Shown: positions 8,091 to 19,144 of the stretch, piece after piece
How positions within the stretch are numbered: the first letter of the stretch is position 1
Layout of the letters: every line of letters starts with the position of its first letter
Assembly (NCBI RefSeq): GCF_003205615.1
Contig: NZ_PYBV01000017.1
Location: 79,996 to 143,995, forward strand
DNA: 64,000 nucleotides
DNA from: Micromonospora arborensis
GTDB lineage: Bacteria > Actinomycetota > Actinomycetes > Mycobacteriales > Micromonosporaceae
Direction: 5' to 3'
The notes under the pieces: model-generated
What the model saw: the letters and a program-made list of their open reading frames with translations, nothing else
Told to the model about the DNA's origin: nothing
Database searches by the model: none
Made by a program: the position numbers and the translations under genes

Positions 8091-9050
8091 TCAGTCCAGG
8101 GTGAAGTAGTCGGGACCGGAGTAGGTGCCGGTCGTCAGCTTGGTGCGCTGCATCAGCAGGTCGTTGAGGAGGCTGGAGGCGCCGAAGCGGAACCAGTCCG
8201 GGTCGAGCCAGTCCGTGCCGACGGTCTCGTTGACCAGCACCAGGTACTTGATCGCGTCCTTGGTGGTCTTGATGCCACCGGCGGGCTTCACACCCACCTG
8301 CCGTCCGGTCGCTTCGCGGAAGTCGCGGACCGCTTCCAACATCACCAGCGTCACCGGCAGGGTCGCCGTGATCGGGACCTTGCCGGTGGAGGTCTTGATG
8401 AAGTCGCCGCCGGCCAGCATGGCCAGCCAGGAGGCCCGCCGGACGTTGTCGTAGGTGGCCAGCTCGCCGGTTTCGAGGATCACCTTGAGATGGGCGTCAC
8501 CGGAGGCTTCCTTGGTGGCCACGATCTCGTCGTAGACCTCCTTGTACCGCCCGGCCAGGAACGCACCCCGGTTGATCACCATGTCGATCTCGTCGGCGCC
8601 GGCCGCGACGGCGGCCCGGGTGTCGGCGAGCTTGATCTCCAGCGGGGCCTGACCCGATGGGAACGCGGTCGCCACGCTGGCCAGGTGCACGCCACTTCCA
8701 CGTAGCACCTCGGCGACGTACGGGACCATCGCCGGGTAGACGCAGACCGCGCCGACGTGGGGGCAGGACGGGTCGGCCGGGTCGGGGCGCAGCGCCTTCG
8801 CGGCGAGCGCGCGCACCTTGCCCGGGGTGTCCGCGCCTTCCAGGGTGGTCAGGTCGACCATCCGGATCGCCAGGTCGATCGCCTGGGCCTTGGCGGTGGT
8901 CTTGATGGATCGGGTGCCGAGCTGTGCCGCCCGCTGCTCCGCGCCGACCTGGTCCACGCCCGGCAGGCCGTGCAGGAAGGTCCGCAGAGCGGTCTCGGAT
9001 CGTCCCAGCTCGGAGAGCTCCGACCGGGCCGACGTCGTTGTCGCCGTCAT
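8091..9050 (-). CDS. deoC: deoxyribose-phosphate aldolase
   Basis: 319 residues from the ATG at 9050 (MTATTTSARSELSELG). This is longer than the ~220-260 of small DeoC proteins because of an N-terminal extension common in this branch. Key stretches: CVYPAMVPYVAEVL, ADEIDMVINRGAFLAG, HLKVILETGEL, DFIKTSTGK (Schiff-base Lys in the KTSTGK motif) and VGVKPAGGIKTTKDA. It cleaves 2-deoxyribose-5-phosphate to acetaldehyde and glyceraldehyde-3-phosphate in cytosolic deoxynucleoside catabolism. First gene of deoC-ALDH-ALDH, divergent from upp. Confidence 0.93.
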   Translation of the reverse strand: MTATTTSARSELSELGRSETALRTFLHGLPGVDQVGAEQRAAQLGTRSIKTTAKAQAIDLAIRMVDLTTLEGADTPGKVRALAAKALRPDPADPSCPHVGAVCVYPAMVPYVAEVLRGSGVHLASVATAFPSGQAPLEIKLADTRAAVAAGADEIDMVINRGAFLAGRYKEVYDEIVATKEASGDAHLKVILETGELATYDNVRRASWLAMLAGGDFIKTSTGKVPITATLPVTLVMLEAVRDFREATGRQVGVKPAGGIKTTKDAIKYLVLVNETVGTDWLDPDWFRFGASSLLNDLLMQRTKLTTGTYSGPDYFTLD

Positions 9051-9176
9051 GCCCCGAAGTCTACGCACGGAAAGGGCAAGTGATCTTGCTCACAGCGGCC
9101 TGCCGGACGTGAGCGGCGTCGCTGGTCCGCGCGCAGTCACACCGCCGCCGGGGACGGACCGGTAGGTTGAGCGATC

Positions 9177-9809
9177 GTGGACGTACTCGTCATTGACCAC
9201 CCGCTGGCCCAGGCCAGGCTGACCGCCATGCGGGACGCGCGCACCGATTCCTCGACGTTCCGGGCCGCGCTGCACGAACTGACCACCATGCTGGTGTACG
9301 AGGCGGCGCGCACCTTCCCCGTCGAGCGGTACCCGGTGCAGACGCCGGTCACCGGCACCGAGGGCACCCGGCTGGCGAACCCGCCGTTGCTGGTGCCGGT
9401 ACTGCGGGCCGGTCTGGGCATGGCGGATGCCGCGCTCGGCCTGCTGCCCGAGTCCTCGATGGGCTTCGTGGGCCTGGCCCGCGACGAGGAGACCTACGAG
9501 CCGCGCGCGTACATGGAATCGCTGCCCCGGGACCTGACCGGGCTGCCGGTGCTGGTGCTGGACCCGATGCTGGCCACCGGTGGCTCGTTGGAGCACTCCT
9601 GTCGGCTGCTGGCCGACCGGGGCTGCACCGACATCACCGTGCTCTGCGTGCTGGCCGCGCCGGTCGGCATCGAGCGGCTGGAACGCTCCGGTCTGCCGTT
9701 GCGCCTGGTCACGGCCTCGATCGACGAGGGGCTCAACGACCGCATGTTCATCGTCCCCGGGCTCGGCGACGCCGGTGACCGGCAGTTCGGTGGCATGCCC
9801 CGGTTCTGA
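9177..9809 (+). CDS. upp: uracil phosphoribosyltransferase
   Basis: 210 residues from a GTG at 9177. Typical Upp features: [55 protein letters not shown] (PRPP-binding loop) and a C-terminal [13 protein letters not shown]. It makes UMP from uracil and PRPP for pyrimidine salvage. It diverges from deoC, so the two nucleoside-salvage units share the 9051-9176 gap. Confidence 0.95.
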   Translation: MDVLVIDHPLAQARLTAMRDARTDSSTFRAALHELTTMLVYEAARTFPVERYPVQTPVTGTEGTRLANPPLLVPVLRAGLGMADAALGLLPESSMGFVGLARDEETYEPRAYMESLPRDLTGLPVLVLDPMLATGGSLEHSCRLLADRGCTDITVLCVLAAPVGIERLERSGLPLRLVTASIDEGLNDRMFIVPGLGDAGDRQFGGMPRF

Positions 9810-9883
9810 GGCGGTGACCCGGACGGTGCCGGGTCGGGCGGGTCCGTGCGCGGCGATGCGCGGACCCAGTACCGTGTCCGGCC

Positions 9884-10561
9884 ATGACTGGTGTTGCGCT
9901 CGCCGAGGAGTTGCTGCTCCTCGCCTACGACGACACGACCGGCAAGGCGACCATGCCACGGATCAGCCTGGACCTCGGCATGGCCGCCGCGGTGCTGGTC
10001 GAGTTGGCCCTGGCCGGCCGGATCGCGTACGACGACGGGTCGTTGACGGTGATCGACCCGACGCCCACCGGCGAGCCGGTCGCCGACGAGGTGCTGGGCC
10101 GGATCGCGGCCGATACCCCGCACACCCCGGCCTCCTGGGTGCAGCGCCTGCGGCACGGCCTGCGGGACCGGATTCTCGGTGACCTCTGCGGCCAGGGTGT
10201 GATCCGCGACGTGGACGAGACCGAGTTGGGCTTCATCCACGTGCACCGCTACCCGGTCCTGAACGCCGCCATCGAGGCGGAGACCCGGCAGCGGCTGGCC
10301 GAGGCTCTGACCGGCGCGGCGGCCCCGGACGAGCGGACCGCCGCGCTGGCCACCCTGGTCGTGGTGCTGCGGATGGAGGCCGGGCTCGGGGTGAGCGGCG
10401 AAACCGCCGCCGACGCTCGTCGCCGGCTGGAGGAGATCGCCACCGGCGCCGGCTTCTCCGGCGAGGTGAGCACCGACGACTCGGTGGTCCGTCCCTCGGT
10501 GGGCCTGGTCGTCGCAGCCCTGGGCAGGGCCGTCGACCAGGCCCTCGGCCCGCGCCGCTGA
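9884..10561 (+). CDS. GPP34 (GOLPH3/Vps74-like) family protein
   Basis: 225 residues beginning MTGVALAEELLLLAYDDTTGK, the hallmark opening of the GPP34 family, followed by LDLGMAAAVLVELALAGRI and a helical body. Eukaryotic members bind phosphatidylinositol-4-phosphate at Golgi membranes. Actinobacterial members are abundant but their function is not established. No signal peptide or membrane segment, so presumably cytoplasmic. Confidence 0.85.
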   Translation: MTGVALAEELLLLAYDDTTGKATMPRISLDLGMAAAVLVELALAGRIAYDDGSLTVIDPTPTGEPVADEVLGRIAADTPHTPASWVQRLRHGLRDRILGDLCGQGVIRDVDETELGFIHVHRYPVLNAAIEAETRQRLAEALTGAAAPDERTAALATLVVVLRMEAGLGVSGETAADARRRLEEIATGAGFSGEVSTDDSVVRPSVGLVVAALGRAVDQALGPRR

Positions 10562-10619
10562 CCTCGCGCAGCGGTCTTTCTTAGGTCGACCAGGCGTCGG
10601 CCCGTCCGGCACCCACGCG

Positions 10620-10692
10620 TCCTTTGCTCTGCTTCAACGGAGGCAACAGTCCGGTCCCGTTTTCGTAGCGTGGGTTGAAGCAGAGCAAAGGA
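10620..10692. repeat. perfect 19-bp intergenic palindrome
   Basis: TCCTTTGCTCTGCTTCAAC (10620-10638) and its exact reverse complement (10674-10692) flank a 35-nt loop, between two convergent genes. It could act as a bidirectional terminator. Its sequence and size resemble dispersed palindromes in other gaps of this window. Confidence 0.7.
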
Positions 10693-10750
10693 ACCAGAGG
10701 GGGCAGGCGGCCGGACTTCCCCGGTGGTCGGCCCCGACGCGGCCCGCCGG

Positions 10751-12430
10751 TCAGAGCCCCAGCGCCGCGGCGATCTCGCCGCGTAGGGCGGCGACCGCCT
10801 GCGCCGCCCGGCTGCGGGCCGTCGGGACGTCACCGTCCACGACCGGCTCCACCACCTCGAGGTACGCCTTGAGCTTCGGCTCGGTCCCGGACGGGCGGAT
10901 CACCACCCGCGCCTTCGCGGTCCGCAGGATCACCACGTCCGACTCGGGTAGCAGGTCCCGGACGCTGTCGACCGACTGCCCGAGCAGGGCGGTCGGGGTG
11001 GCGGCCCGGATCCTGGCCATCGCGTCGGTGATCACCCGCAGGTCGTCCACCCGGGCGGAGAGCTGGTCGGTGTGGTGCACGCCGAACTCGGCCGCCAACT
11101 CGTCCAGCCGGTCGGTCAACGTGCGGCCCTGCGTCTTGAGGCCGGCGGCCAGCTCGGCCACGGTCAGCGCGGCGGTGATGCCGTCCTTGTCCCGGACGTG
11201 CTCCGGGGCGACACAGTAGCCGAGCGCCTCCTCGTAGCCGAAGACCAACGGCGCGCTTCCACCGCCGGCCCGCACGATCCACTTGAAGCCGGTCAGCGTC
11301 TCGTCGTAGGGCAGGCCACGGGCCGCGCACATCGCCCGCAGCAGTGACGACGACACGATGGTGGTGGCGTAGAGCCCGGTCACCCCGCGGCGCATCAGGT
11401 GGTCGGCGAGGAGCACGCCCACCTCGTCGCCGCGCAGCATCCGCCAGGTCTGCCCGCCGTCGCCCGCGCTGTCGCGGACGACCACCGCGCACCGGTCGGC
11501 GTCCGGGTCGTTGGCGATGGCGAGGTCCGCGCCGGTGGAGTCGGCCAGCGCGATCAGCCGGTCCACCGCCCCCGGCTCCTCCGGGTTGGGAAACGACACG
11601 GTCGGGAACGCCGGGTCCGGCTCGGCCTGGTCGGGGACCACCCCGGGGACGGGGAAACCAGCGCGGGCGAAGGCGGCGGTGAGCACCGCCGCGCCCACCC
11701 CGTGCAGCGGTGTGTACGCCACCGTCAGGTCCCGTGGCCCTTCCGGGTCGATCACCGCGGTGGCCTGTTCGACGTACGCGGCGACCAGGTCGTCGCCGAG
11801 CACCTGCCCGGGTTGGCCCAGCGGCACCTGGGTCAGCGGCCCGACCGATCGGATGGCCGCCTCGATACCGGCGTCGGCGGGCGGCACGATCTGCGCGCCG
11901 GCGCCCAGCGCACCGCCCAACTCCGCGCCGAGGTAGACCTTGTAGCCGTTGTCCTGCGGCGGGTTGTGGCTGGCCGTGACCATGACCCCGGCGACCCCGC
12001 CGAGGTGACGCACCGCGTACGCCAGCACCGGGGTGGGCAGCGGGCGGGGCAGCAGCAGTGCCGGCCGGCCGGCCCCGGTTGCCACCTGGGCGGTGCGCTC
12101 GGCGAACTGCCGGGAGCCGTGCCGAGCGTCGTACCCGATCACCAGGGGACCGGTGCCGCCCTGGGCGGCGAGCCAGCCGACCAGGCCGGCAGCGGCCTGG
12201 GTGACCACGGCGAGGTTCATTCCGTTCGGGCCGGCGCGCAGCGGGCCGCGCAGGCCGGCGGTGCCGAAGGTCAGCGGGCCGGCGAACCGGTCGGCCAGCT
12301 CCGGCGCGCTCGCCGGCAGCCCGTCGAGCACCGCCGTCAGCTCGTCCCGGCTGGCCGGGTCGGGGTCGTCGGCCAGCCAACGCTGGGCCTGCTCGCGAAT
12401 GTCGTCGATGTCAGTGGTGTCCGCCGCCAT
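10751..12430 (-). CDS. phospho-sugar mutase (phosphoglucomutase/phosphomannomutase)
   Basis: 559 residues from the ATG at 12430 (MAADTTDIDDIREQAQRWL). Alpha-D-phosphohexomutase signatures in order: FGTAGLRGPLRAGPNGMN, VMVTASHNPPQDNGYK (catalytic phospho-Ser in TASHNP), ANDPDADRCAVV (metal-binding DPDADR), FGYEEALGYCV (sugar-binding EEALG) and VVIRPSGTEPKLKAYLEV (phosphate-binding loop). It interconverts hexose-1- and hexose-6-phosphates. Glucose versus mannose preference cannot be decided from sequence here. Confidence 0.92.
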   Translation of the reverse strand: MAADTTDIDDIREQAQRWLADDPDPASRDELTAVLDGLPASAPELADRFAGPLTFGTAGLRGPLRAGPNGMNLAVVTQAAAGLVGWLAAQGGTGPLVIGYDARHGSRQFAERTAQVATGAGRPALLLPRPLPTPVLAYAVRHLGGVAGVMVTASHNPPQDNGYKVYLGAELGGALGAGAQIVPPADAGIEAAIRSVGPLTQVPLGQPGQVLGDDLVAAYVEQATAVIDPEGPRDLTVAYTPLHGVGAAVLTAAFARAGFPVPGVVPDQAEPDPAFPTVSFPNPEEPGAVDRLIALADSTGADLAIANDPDADRCAVVVRDSAGDGGQTWRMLRGDEVGVLLADHLMRRGVTGLYATTIVSSSLLRAMCAARGLPYDETLTGFKWIVRAGGGSAPLVFGYEEALGYCVAPEHVRDKDGITAALTVAELAAGLKTQGRTLTDRLDELAAEFGVHHTDQLSARVDDLRVITDAMARIRAATPTALLGQSVDSVRDLLPESDVVILRTAKARVVIRPSGTEPKLKAYLEVVEPVVDGDVPTARSRAAQAVAALRGEIAAALGL

Positions 12431-12478
12431 GCCTCTTGATAGCACGGCGGCGGATCACCGCTGTGGGTTCCCTCCGGC

Positions 12479-14575
12479 TCAGCCTTCCCCGGTGAGCTGG
12501 AACGTCCGCACCATCTCGTCGAAGATCGGCTTGCTCTCCGCGAACTTGGCGTCGGTCGAGGTGAGGTAGAACGAGTACGCCTTGCCGCCCTCCGCCACAC
12601 CCCGCCAGACGCCGTGCCGCATGACGTCGCCCTCGCCGCAGGTGTACTCGAATTCGGCGGCGGGCTTGCTGGCCAGCTCGGTCTCGGTGGCGTTGACCTG
12701 CGCGTACGGCTTGACGCAGGAGGTGCTCCTGGTCTTGAGACCGTTCTCCGCCGTCTCTGCCCACCGGGTGGAGCTGCTGGACCACTTCTCGGTGATGATG
12801 CGGACCTTGCGGCCGCTGTCCTCCGGGTCGATGTAGTCGGTGTAGGAGCCGCCGGTGGCCTTCTTCCAGCCCTTCGGCACCATGACCTGAATGCCGCGGG
12901 CGGCGTGTTCCTGCATCTCGACGCCCGCGCCCGCCGCGGCGGACGGACCGGGCTGTGCCTGCGGGCTGGTCGGCGGCGGGTCGTCCCCGCCGGAGAGCGC
13001 CAGCGCACCGAGCAGCAGCACGACGGCCAACCCTCCGGCCGCGGCGAGCTGCACCTTGCGCGGCCAGCCCTTGACCGTGCCGACGAGCTGGACTCCGGTG
13101 CTGCGGACCTTGCCCAGAGCGCCGCCCCCGGAAGGGGCGGGCGCGGCGGCCCAGGGCTGGCCGGTGCCCGGCACCGACCACTGGTTGCCGCCACCGTAGG
13201 TGCCGCCGATGCGCTGGGTGGCCTCCGGTGCGCCGCCGTAACCGACCTGCTGGGTGGCGTCGGCCGGGCTGCCGTAACCGACCTGCTGGGTGGCGTCGGC
13301 CGGGCTGCCGTAGCTGACCCGCTGGGTGGCGTCCGGGTGTCCGCCGGCGTCCACCCGTTGGGTGGCGTCGGCGCTGCCGCCGTAGGTGCGCCCGATGGCC
13401 GCCTGACCGGGGCCGGGCATCGCGCCGGTGGGCGTGTGCAGCGGGCCGGCCAACGCGTCGGCGCTGGTCTCGTCGAGCCCGGTGGCGTCGGCGCCGCCGA
13501 CCGGCTGTGGGCGTTCGCCCCGGCGCAACGCGGCCAGCCGGTCGGTGAGGGACTCACCCGGGGCCAGCATCGCCGGACCGCCGATCTGGTTGTCCGGCTT
13601 CGGCTCCGGCTGGGGCGGCGGAAGGACGGGCACCGGGCGCTGCTGCACCGGCACCACCGCGTACGGGTCGGTGACCGAGTGCACAGCGCTCGCGGTGCTG
13701 CCCAACGGGCCGGCGAGCAGCTCGCGCAGCATGGCCCGGGAGGTGTGCACGTCCAGCCGGCGCGCCGGGTCCTTCTCCAGCAGACCCATCAGCACCCGGG
13801 TCAGCGGGCCGCTGCGCTGCGGCGGGGCGGGCGGGTCCTCGACCACGGCGTGCATGGTCTCGATCGGGTCGCCCTTGTCGAACGGGGGCCGCCCCTCCAC
13901 CGCGGTGTAAAGCGTCACACCCAGCGAGAAGAGGTCGCTCGGCGGGCCGAACTCCTGGCCCATGGCCCGCTCGGGCGAGATGAAGTGCGGCGAGCCGAGC
14001 ACCATGCCGGGGGTGGTGAGCTGCACGTCGGTGGGCATCCGGGCGACCCCGAAGTCGGTGAGCACGCAGCGCCCGTCGCTGCAGATCAGCACGTTGGCGG
14101 GCTTCACGTCGCGGTGCAGCACGCCGATCGCGTGCGCGACCTCCAACGCGCCGAGCAGCGCAATGCCGATCTTGGCGACGGCGCGGGGCGCGACCGGCCC
14201 GTCCTCGATGACCATGTCGGCGAGGCTGCGGGCGTCCAGCAGCTCCATCACGATCCACGGCCGGCCCGCCTCGGTGACCACGTCGTACACCTGCACCACG
14301 GCGGGGTGCTGGAGGGCAGCGGCGGCGCGGGCCTCGCGCAGGGTGCGTTCGTACATCGCGTCGCGGTCGCTGGGGGCCAGCCCCGGAGGCAGGACGACCT
14401 CCTTCACCGCCACATCGCGGCGCAGCAGGGTGTCTGTGGCACGCCACACCGTGCCCATGCCGCCGTTGCCCACCGAGGATCGCAGCGAGTACCGGCCACC
14501 AATGGTGGTGCCGGGCGCTGCTCGTCCGTTGGCGGGACTAACTGGTCCGCCGCTCCACGTCGGGATCTGAGTCAC
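12479..14575 (-). CDS. membrane Ser/Thr protein kinase with Thr-Gln-x-Val repeats
   Basis: Start taken at GTG 14575 ([10 protein letters not shown], with GGTGG 7 nt upstream); GTG 14614 is an alternative. Kinase domain: glycine loop [16 protein letters not shown] Lys, [10 protein letters not shown] catalytic loop, TDFGVARM and [11 protein letters not shown] proline-rich linker holds five DATQ[RQ]V-like units. A single membrane segment ([14 protein letters not shown]) follows, then an extracytoplasmic domain of ~150 residues ([15 protein letters not shown] to [10 protein letters not shown]). There are no PASTA domains. It probably senses an envelope cue and phosphorylates cytoplasmic targets. 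It diverges from the mutase gene. Confidence 0.88.
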   Translation of the reverse strand: MTQIPTWSGGPVSPANGRAAPGTTIGGRYSLRSSVGNGGMGTVWRATDTLLRRDVAVKEVVLPPGLAPSDRDAMYERTLREARAAAALQHPAVVQVYDVVTEAGRPWIVMELLDARSLADMVIEDGPVAPRAVAKIGIALLGALEVAHAIGVLHRDVKPANVLICSDGRCVLTDFGVARMPTDVQLTTPGMVLGSPHFISPERAMGQEFGPPSDLFSLGVTLYTAVEGRPPFDKGDPIETMHAVVEDPPAPPQRSGPLTRVLMGLLEKDPARRLDVHTSRAMLRELLAGPLGSTASAVHSVTDPYAVVPVQQRPVPVLPPPQPEPKPDNQIGGPAMLAPGESLTDRLAALRRGERPQPVGGADATGLDETSADALAGPLHTPTGAMPGPGQAAIGRTYGGSADATQRVDAGGHPDATQRVSYGSPADATQQVGYGSPADATQQVGYGGAPEATQRIGGTYGGGNQWSVPGTGQPWAAAPAPSGGGALGKVRSTGVQLVGTVKGWPRKVQLAAAGGLAVVLLLGALALSGGDDPPPTSPQAQPGPSAAAGAGVEMQEHAARGIQVMVPKGWKKATGGSYTDYIDPEDSGRKVRIITEKWSSSSTRWAETAENGLKTRSTSCVKPYAQVNATETELASKPAAEFEYTCGEGDVMRHGVWRGVAEGGKAYSFYLTSTDAKFAESKPIFDEMVRTFQLTGEG
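13203..13387 (-). repeat. in-gene tandem repeat encoding TQ[RQ][VI] units
   Basis: Five units of about 12-16 residues inside the kinase linker read [24 protein letters not shown] and EATQRI, spaced by Gly/Tyr/Pro. Two units are identical at the DNA level (48 bp period). Every copy has Val/Ile at Thr+3, a position that phospho-Thr-binding FHA domains favour. Confidence 0.8.
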
Positions 14576-14781
14576 AGAAAAGCCACCGGGGGAAATCGAG
14601 GGGGGCTGGGACACAACCCCCCTATCTTGCTGGTTCCGACGCCCGATGCGAAAGCCGACGCGACGGTCGTTTATCGAAAGCGACAGAACGTGCCCTGTCA
14701 TTCACCTCGTGTCGACCGGTCGGGACGCACTGTGCGGTATCCCTCACCCGGCGACGTGGTCCGTGGTCCTACCATCCGGGG

Positions 14782-16365
<1,584 letters not shown>

Positions 16366-16826
16366 CCGTCCCCGGCCGCCGACGGCGTCCGCCGCGGTGC
16401 TGTCCGTCGGGCCGGTGTCCGAGCTCCGACAACAGCCCTGAGCAGGGGTTTCGGGTCTCGTCAGCACCCTGCCGACGAAGTACAGTCGGATTTGTCCCCG
16501 CATATCGGTGGGAGCGGCGCCTTCGGTGCGGACCTCCCCGGGCGACGTCGCCCGGGGTGTCCGTCCCGTCGTGGGCAATGCGGCCCGACTTCGCGACCGT
16601 GTGCGGATCGAAGATGCGGGTACTCGATCGGGTGAACGGGACGGACAGCCTGTCCGGGTGAACTCCGGACCGACATGTCACCGTCCGGAGCTGTTCCGTG
16701 GCCAAGTGTCGTCGCGACTTCTTTCAGTGCCGGTTAGGTGACGCGCGACCAATGCGACAATTCGAACGACGCCCGGGTGTTTGGTGACTACAGAATCGGT
16801 GACGCGTTGTAGGAGGTGTTGGGCAG
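16366..16826 (+). promoter_or_regulatory. structured leader region before the gamma-glutamyl-type operon
   Basis: No gene is supported in this 461-bp gap. It contains a perfect 22-bp palindrome (16536-16557), a 6-1-6 palindrome GGACAG-C-CTGTCC (16643-16655), a hairpin CTCCGGAC/GTCCGGAG (16663-16670 with 16683-16690), and two direct copies of CGGGTGAAC (16629-16637, 16655-16663). A strong Shine-Dalgarno AGGAGG (16811-16816) precedes the ATG at 16827. The nested palindromes and repeated word suggest a regulated 5' leader. I could not match it to a riboswitch class. Confidence 0.45.
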
Positions 16827-18308
16827 ATGACGGCCTCCGACCGCGATCTACCTGCTGTCCCGCAGATTTCCGAGCTCTCCGACCAGGGCATTCGTGACGC
16901 TGCGCGGTCCGATCACTACGGGAAAGATGTTGCGCAGCGTCACCGACAGCGGTCTAGTCTGTCTGCTGTTCCGCACGATGATCCATCCATCTCTAGTGAT
17001 CGAGAAATCGACGTGACGAGTGCGTTGACGCCGCCCGCGGGTAGCCCGCCGGCATCGTCCTGGTCGGCGGAGAGCGCGGGGGCGCGGCCGTTGCCGCAGG
17101 GAGCGGAGGAGGCGCTGGTCCGGGAAGCACCGGATCTGATCGCCGTCCGTCGGCACCTCCACGCGCACCCCGAACTGTCGGGCCAAGAGTTCCAGACGAC
17201 GGCGCTGGTCGTCCGGCGGCTGACCGGGCTCGGGCTCACCCCACGGCTGTTGCCCAAGGGGAACGGCCTCTACTGCGACATCGTCGGTGCGGCAGACGGC
17301 CCGATGGTCGCCTTCCGGGCCGACCTCGACGCGCTTCCGCTGCTCGACAGCAAGGCGGTCGACTACCGCTCCACCGTGCCCGGGGTCTGCCACGCCTGCG
17401 GTCACGACGTGCACACCACCGTGCTGCTCGGCCTCGCCTCGGTGCTCGTCCCGCTCGCCAAGCGCGGCGCGTTGGCCGGCCGGGTCCGTCTGATCTTCCA
17501 ACCCGCCGAGGAGACGGTGCCCTCGGGCGCCCCCGAGGTCATCGCAGCCGGGGCGCTGGACGGGGTTTCCTCGATCTACGCGCTGCACTGCGCGCCGCAG
17601 TTCCCGGTGGGGACCGTGGGCGTCCGGCCCGGGCCGCTGACCGCCGCGTCGGCCACTCTCGAGGTCCGGGTCTCCGGGGCCGGCGGGCACACCGCCCGGC
17701 CGCACCTCACCACGCACCTCGTCGACATCCTGGGGCGAGTCATCGTGGACCTCCCGGGAGTGCTCACCCACCGGATGGACCCGCGCTGGCCGGTCTCGCT
17801 CGTCTGGGGCGCGGTTCACGCGGGAGAGGCCTTCAACACCATCCCGGTGGAGGGGACGGTGCGGGGCACTGTGCGCAGCCTCAGCCGCGAGGGCTGGCAC
17901 GAGGCCGGCGCGATCATCGCGAAGGTGGTGCCGGATCTCGTCGCCGGCTCGGGCGCCGACGTCGAGGTGCGCTACGTCGAGGGCTTCCCGCCGGTGATCA
18001 ACGACCCGGGGGCGGCGGCACTCATCGCCGCCGCCGCGGCCCGCGCCCTCGGCGTCGGCCAGGTGGTCGAGGCGCCGGTGAGTATGGGCAGCGAGGACTT
18101 CTCCTACTACCTGGAGCGGGTGCCGGGGGCGATGATCCGGCTGGGAGTCACCGCACCCGGGGTCACCGCCCCCTACGACACCCATCAGAGTGGCTTCGAC
18201 GTCGACGAACGGGCGATCGAGTGCGGGGTCCGCGTGCTGGCCCACACCGCGCTCGCCGCGCTCGCTGACACCGGGGCCGGCGAGCCGGGGAAGGGGACGC
18301 AGCGGTGA
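16827..18308 (+). CDS. M20-family amidohydrolase with N-terminal extension
   Basis: 493 residues from the ATG with AGGAGG ten bases upstream. Residues ~95-490 are an M20D-type amidohydrolase: RRHLHAHPELSGQEFQT, FRADLDALPL, HACGHDVHTTVLLG (metal ligands), FQPAEETVPSGAPE, GAGGHTARPHLTTHLVD and MGSEDFSYYLERVPG. The family hydrolyses amide bonds of N-acyl amino acids, amidobenzoyl-glutamate and similar compounds. The first ~80 residues are polar, low-complexity and not part of the fold; GTG 17013 would remove most of them but lacks a good ribosome site. First gene of a five-gene operon; its stop overlaps the next start. Confidence 0.82.
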   Translation: MTASDRDLPAVPQISELSDQGIRDAARSDHYGKDVAQRHRQRSSLSAVPHDDPSISSDREIDVTSALTPPAGSPPASSWSAESAGARPLPQGAEEALVREAPDLIAVRRHLHAHPELSGQEFQTTALVVRRLTGLGLTPRLLPKGNGLYCDIVGAADGPMVAFRADLDALPLLDSKAVDYRSTVPGVCHACGHDVHTTVLLGLASVLVPLAKRGALAGRVRLIFQPAEETVPSGAPEVIAAGALDGVSSIYALHCAPQFPVGTVGVRPGPLTAASATLEVRVSGAGGHTARPHLTTHLVDILGRVIVDLPGVLTHRMDPRWPVSLVWGAVHAGEAFNTIPVEGTVRGTVRSLSREGWHEAGAIIAKVVPDLVAGSGADVEVRYVEGFPPVINDPGAAALIAAAAARALGVGQVVEAPVSMGSEDFSYYLERVPGAMIRLGVTAPGVTAPYDTHQSGFDVDERAIECGVRVLAHTALAALADTGAGEPGKGTQR

Positions 18309-19057
18309 GCATCGCCCCGGAACTGACCCGCGGCCCGGCGCCGGTCAGCCCCACCCACATCTGGTACGTCTGCTATGGCTCGAACATGAGCCTGAGCCGG
18401 CTGAACTACTACCTGTTGGGGGGCCGCCCGCCCATGGGCGCGCTGACCTACCCGGGCTGCCGGGACAAGAACCCGCCGAGCGAGAGCCGGGCGATCCGGC
18501 TGCCGGGGACCGTCTACTTCGCCCTGGAGGCGTTGGCCTGGACCGGGGGGATGGCCTTCTACGACCACCTGCACCCCGGTGACACCCCGGCGCGGGCGTA
18601 CCGGCTCACCGTGTCGCAGTTCTCCGACATCCTCGCCCAAGAGATGAACCTGGCGCCGGGCGAGGACGTCGACCTGACCGACGTGCTGAGTCAGGGGTGG
18701 CAGACCCTCGGCCCGGGCTGCTACGAGACCCTCATCCACCTCGGCGACATCGACGGTGTCTCGGCCTTCACCTTCACCGCGCCGTGGCGCAGTGGAGACC
18801 TGGAGCATCGCAAGCCCGCGGGGATCTACCTGCGGCACCTGGCGGCCGGCCTGGTGGAGACCCACGGTTGGAGCGTCGCCGAGGTCGCCGCGTACCTCGG
18901 TAGCCGACCCGGCGCGGCCGGGCACTGGTCACCGGAGGAACTGATGGAGCTCGTCGCCGACCTCGGTATGCCGCCACCGGAGCCGCCCCGGGCCAACCAC
19001 GTCAGCGAGCTCGTGCAGGCGGTATTGGCGGCGCCCCTCGTCGTGGTCGCCGGCTAG
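18305..19057 (+). CDS. GGCT-fold protein (gamma-glutamylcyclotransferase-like)
   Basis: 250 residues from GTG 18305, overlapping the M20 stop (GTGA). WYVCYGSNMSLSRLNYYLLGG near the N-terminus is the YGSN loop that binds the gamma-glutamyl group in GGCT-fold enzymes. LTVSQFSDILAQEMNL (~103-118) may supply the acidic residue. Relatives are sometimes labelled histone deacetylase, which the sequence does not support. Known GGCTs release 5-oxoproline from gamma-glutamyl amines, and one (BtrG) removes a gamma-Glu protecting group in butirosin synthesis. The neighbouring glutamate-amine ligase-like gene makes a related role plausible. Confidence 0.65.
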   Translation: MSIAPELTRGPAPVSPTHIWYVCYGSNMSLSRLNYYLLGGRPPMGALTYPGCRDKNPPSESRAIRLPGTVYFALEALAWTGGMAFYDHLHPGDTPARAYRLTVSQFSDILAQEMNLAPGEDVDLTDVLSQGWQTLGPGCYETLIHLGDIDGVSAFTFTAPWRSGDLEHRKPAGIYLRHLAAGLVETHGWSVAEVAAYLGSRPGAAGHWSPEELMELVADLGMPPPEPPRANHVSELVQAVLAAPLVVVAG

Positions 19058-19144
19058 TCGATCGCCGATCGAACCGCTTCCGCCCGCTTGTTCGACAAAG
19101 CCGCGCACGCCCCAGCCGGGGTGAGACATCGAGGAGGACTGGCC

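Noticed and set aside
16490..16700. c-di-AMP (ydaO) or SAM riboswitch
   Set aside because: Only the short GGGTGAA word is similar; the conserved flanking and 3' elements were not found by eye.
18305..19057. Histone deacetylase annotation often given to such proteins
   Set aside because: No deacetylase His/Asp zinc motifs; the YGSN loop indicates a GGCT fold.
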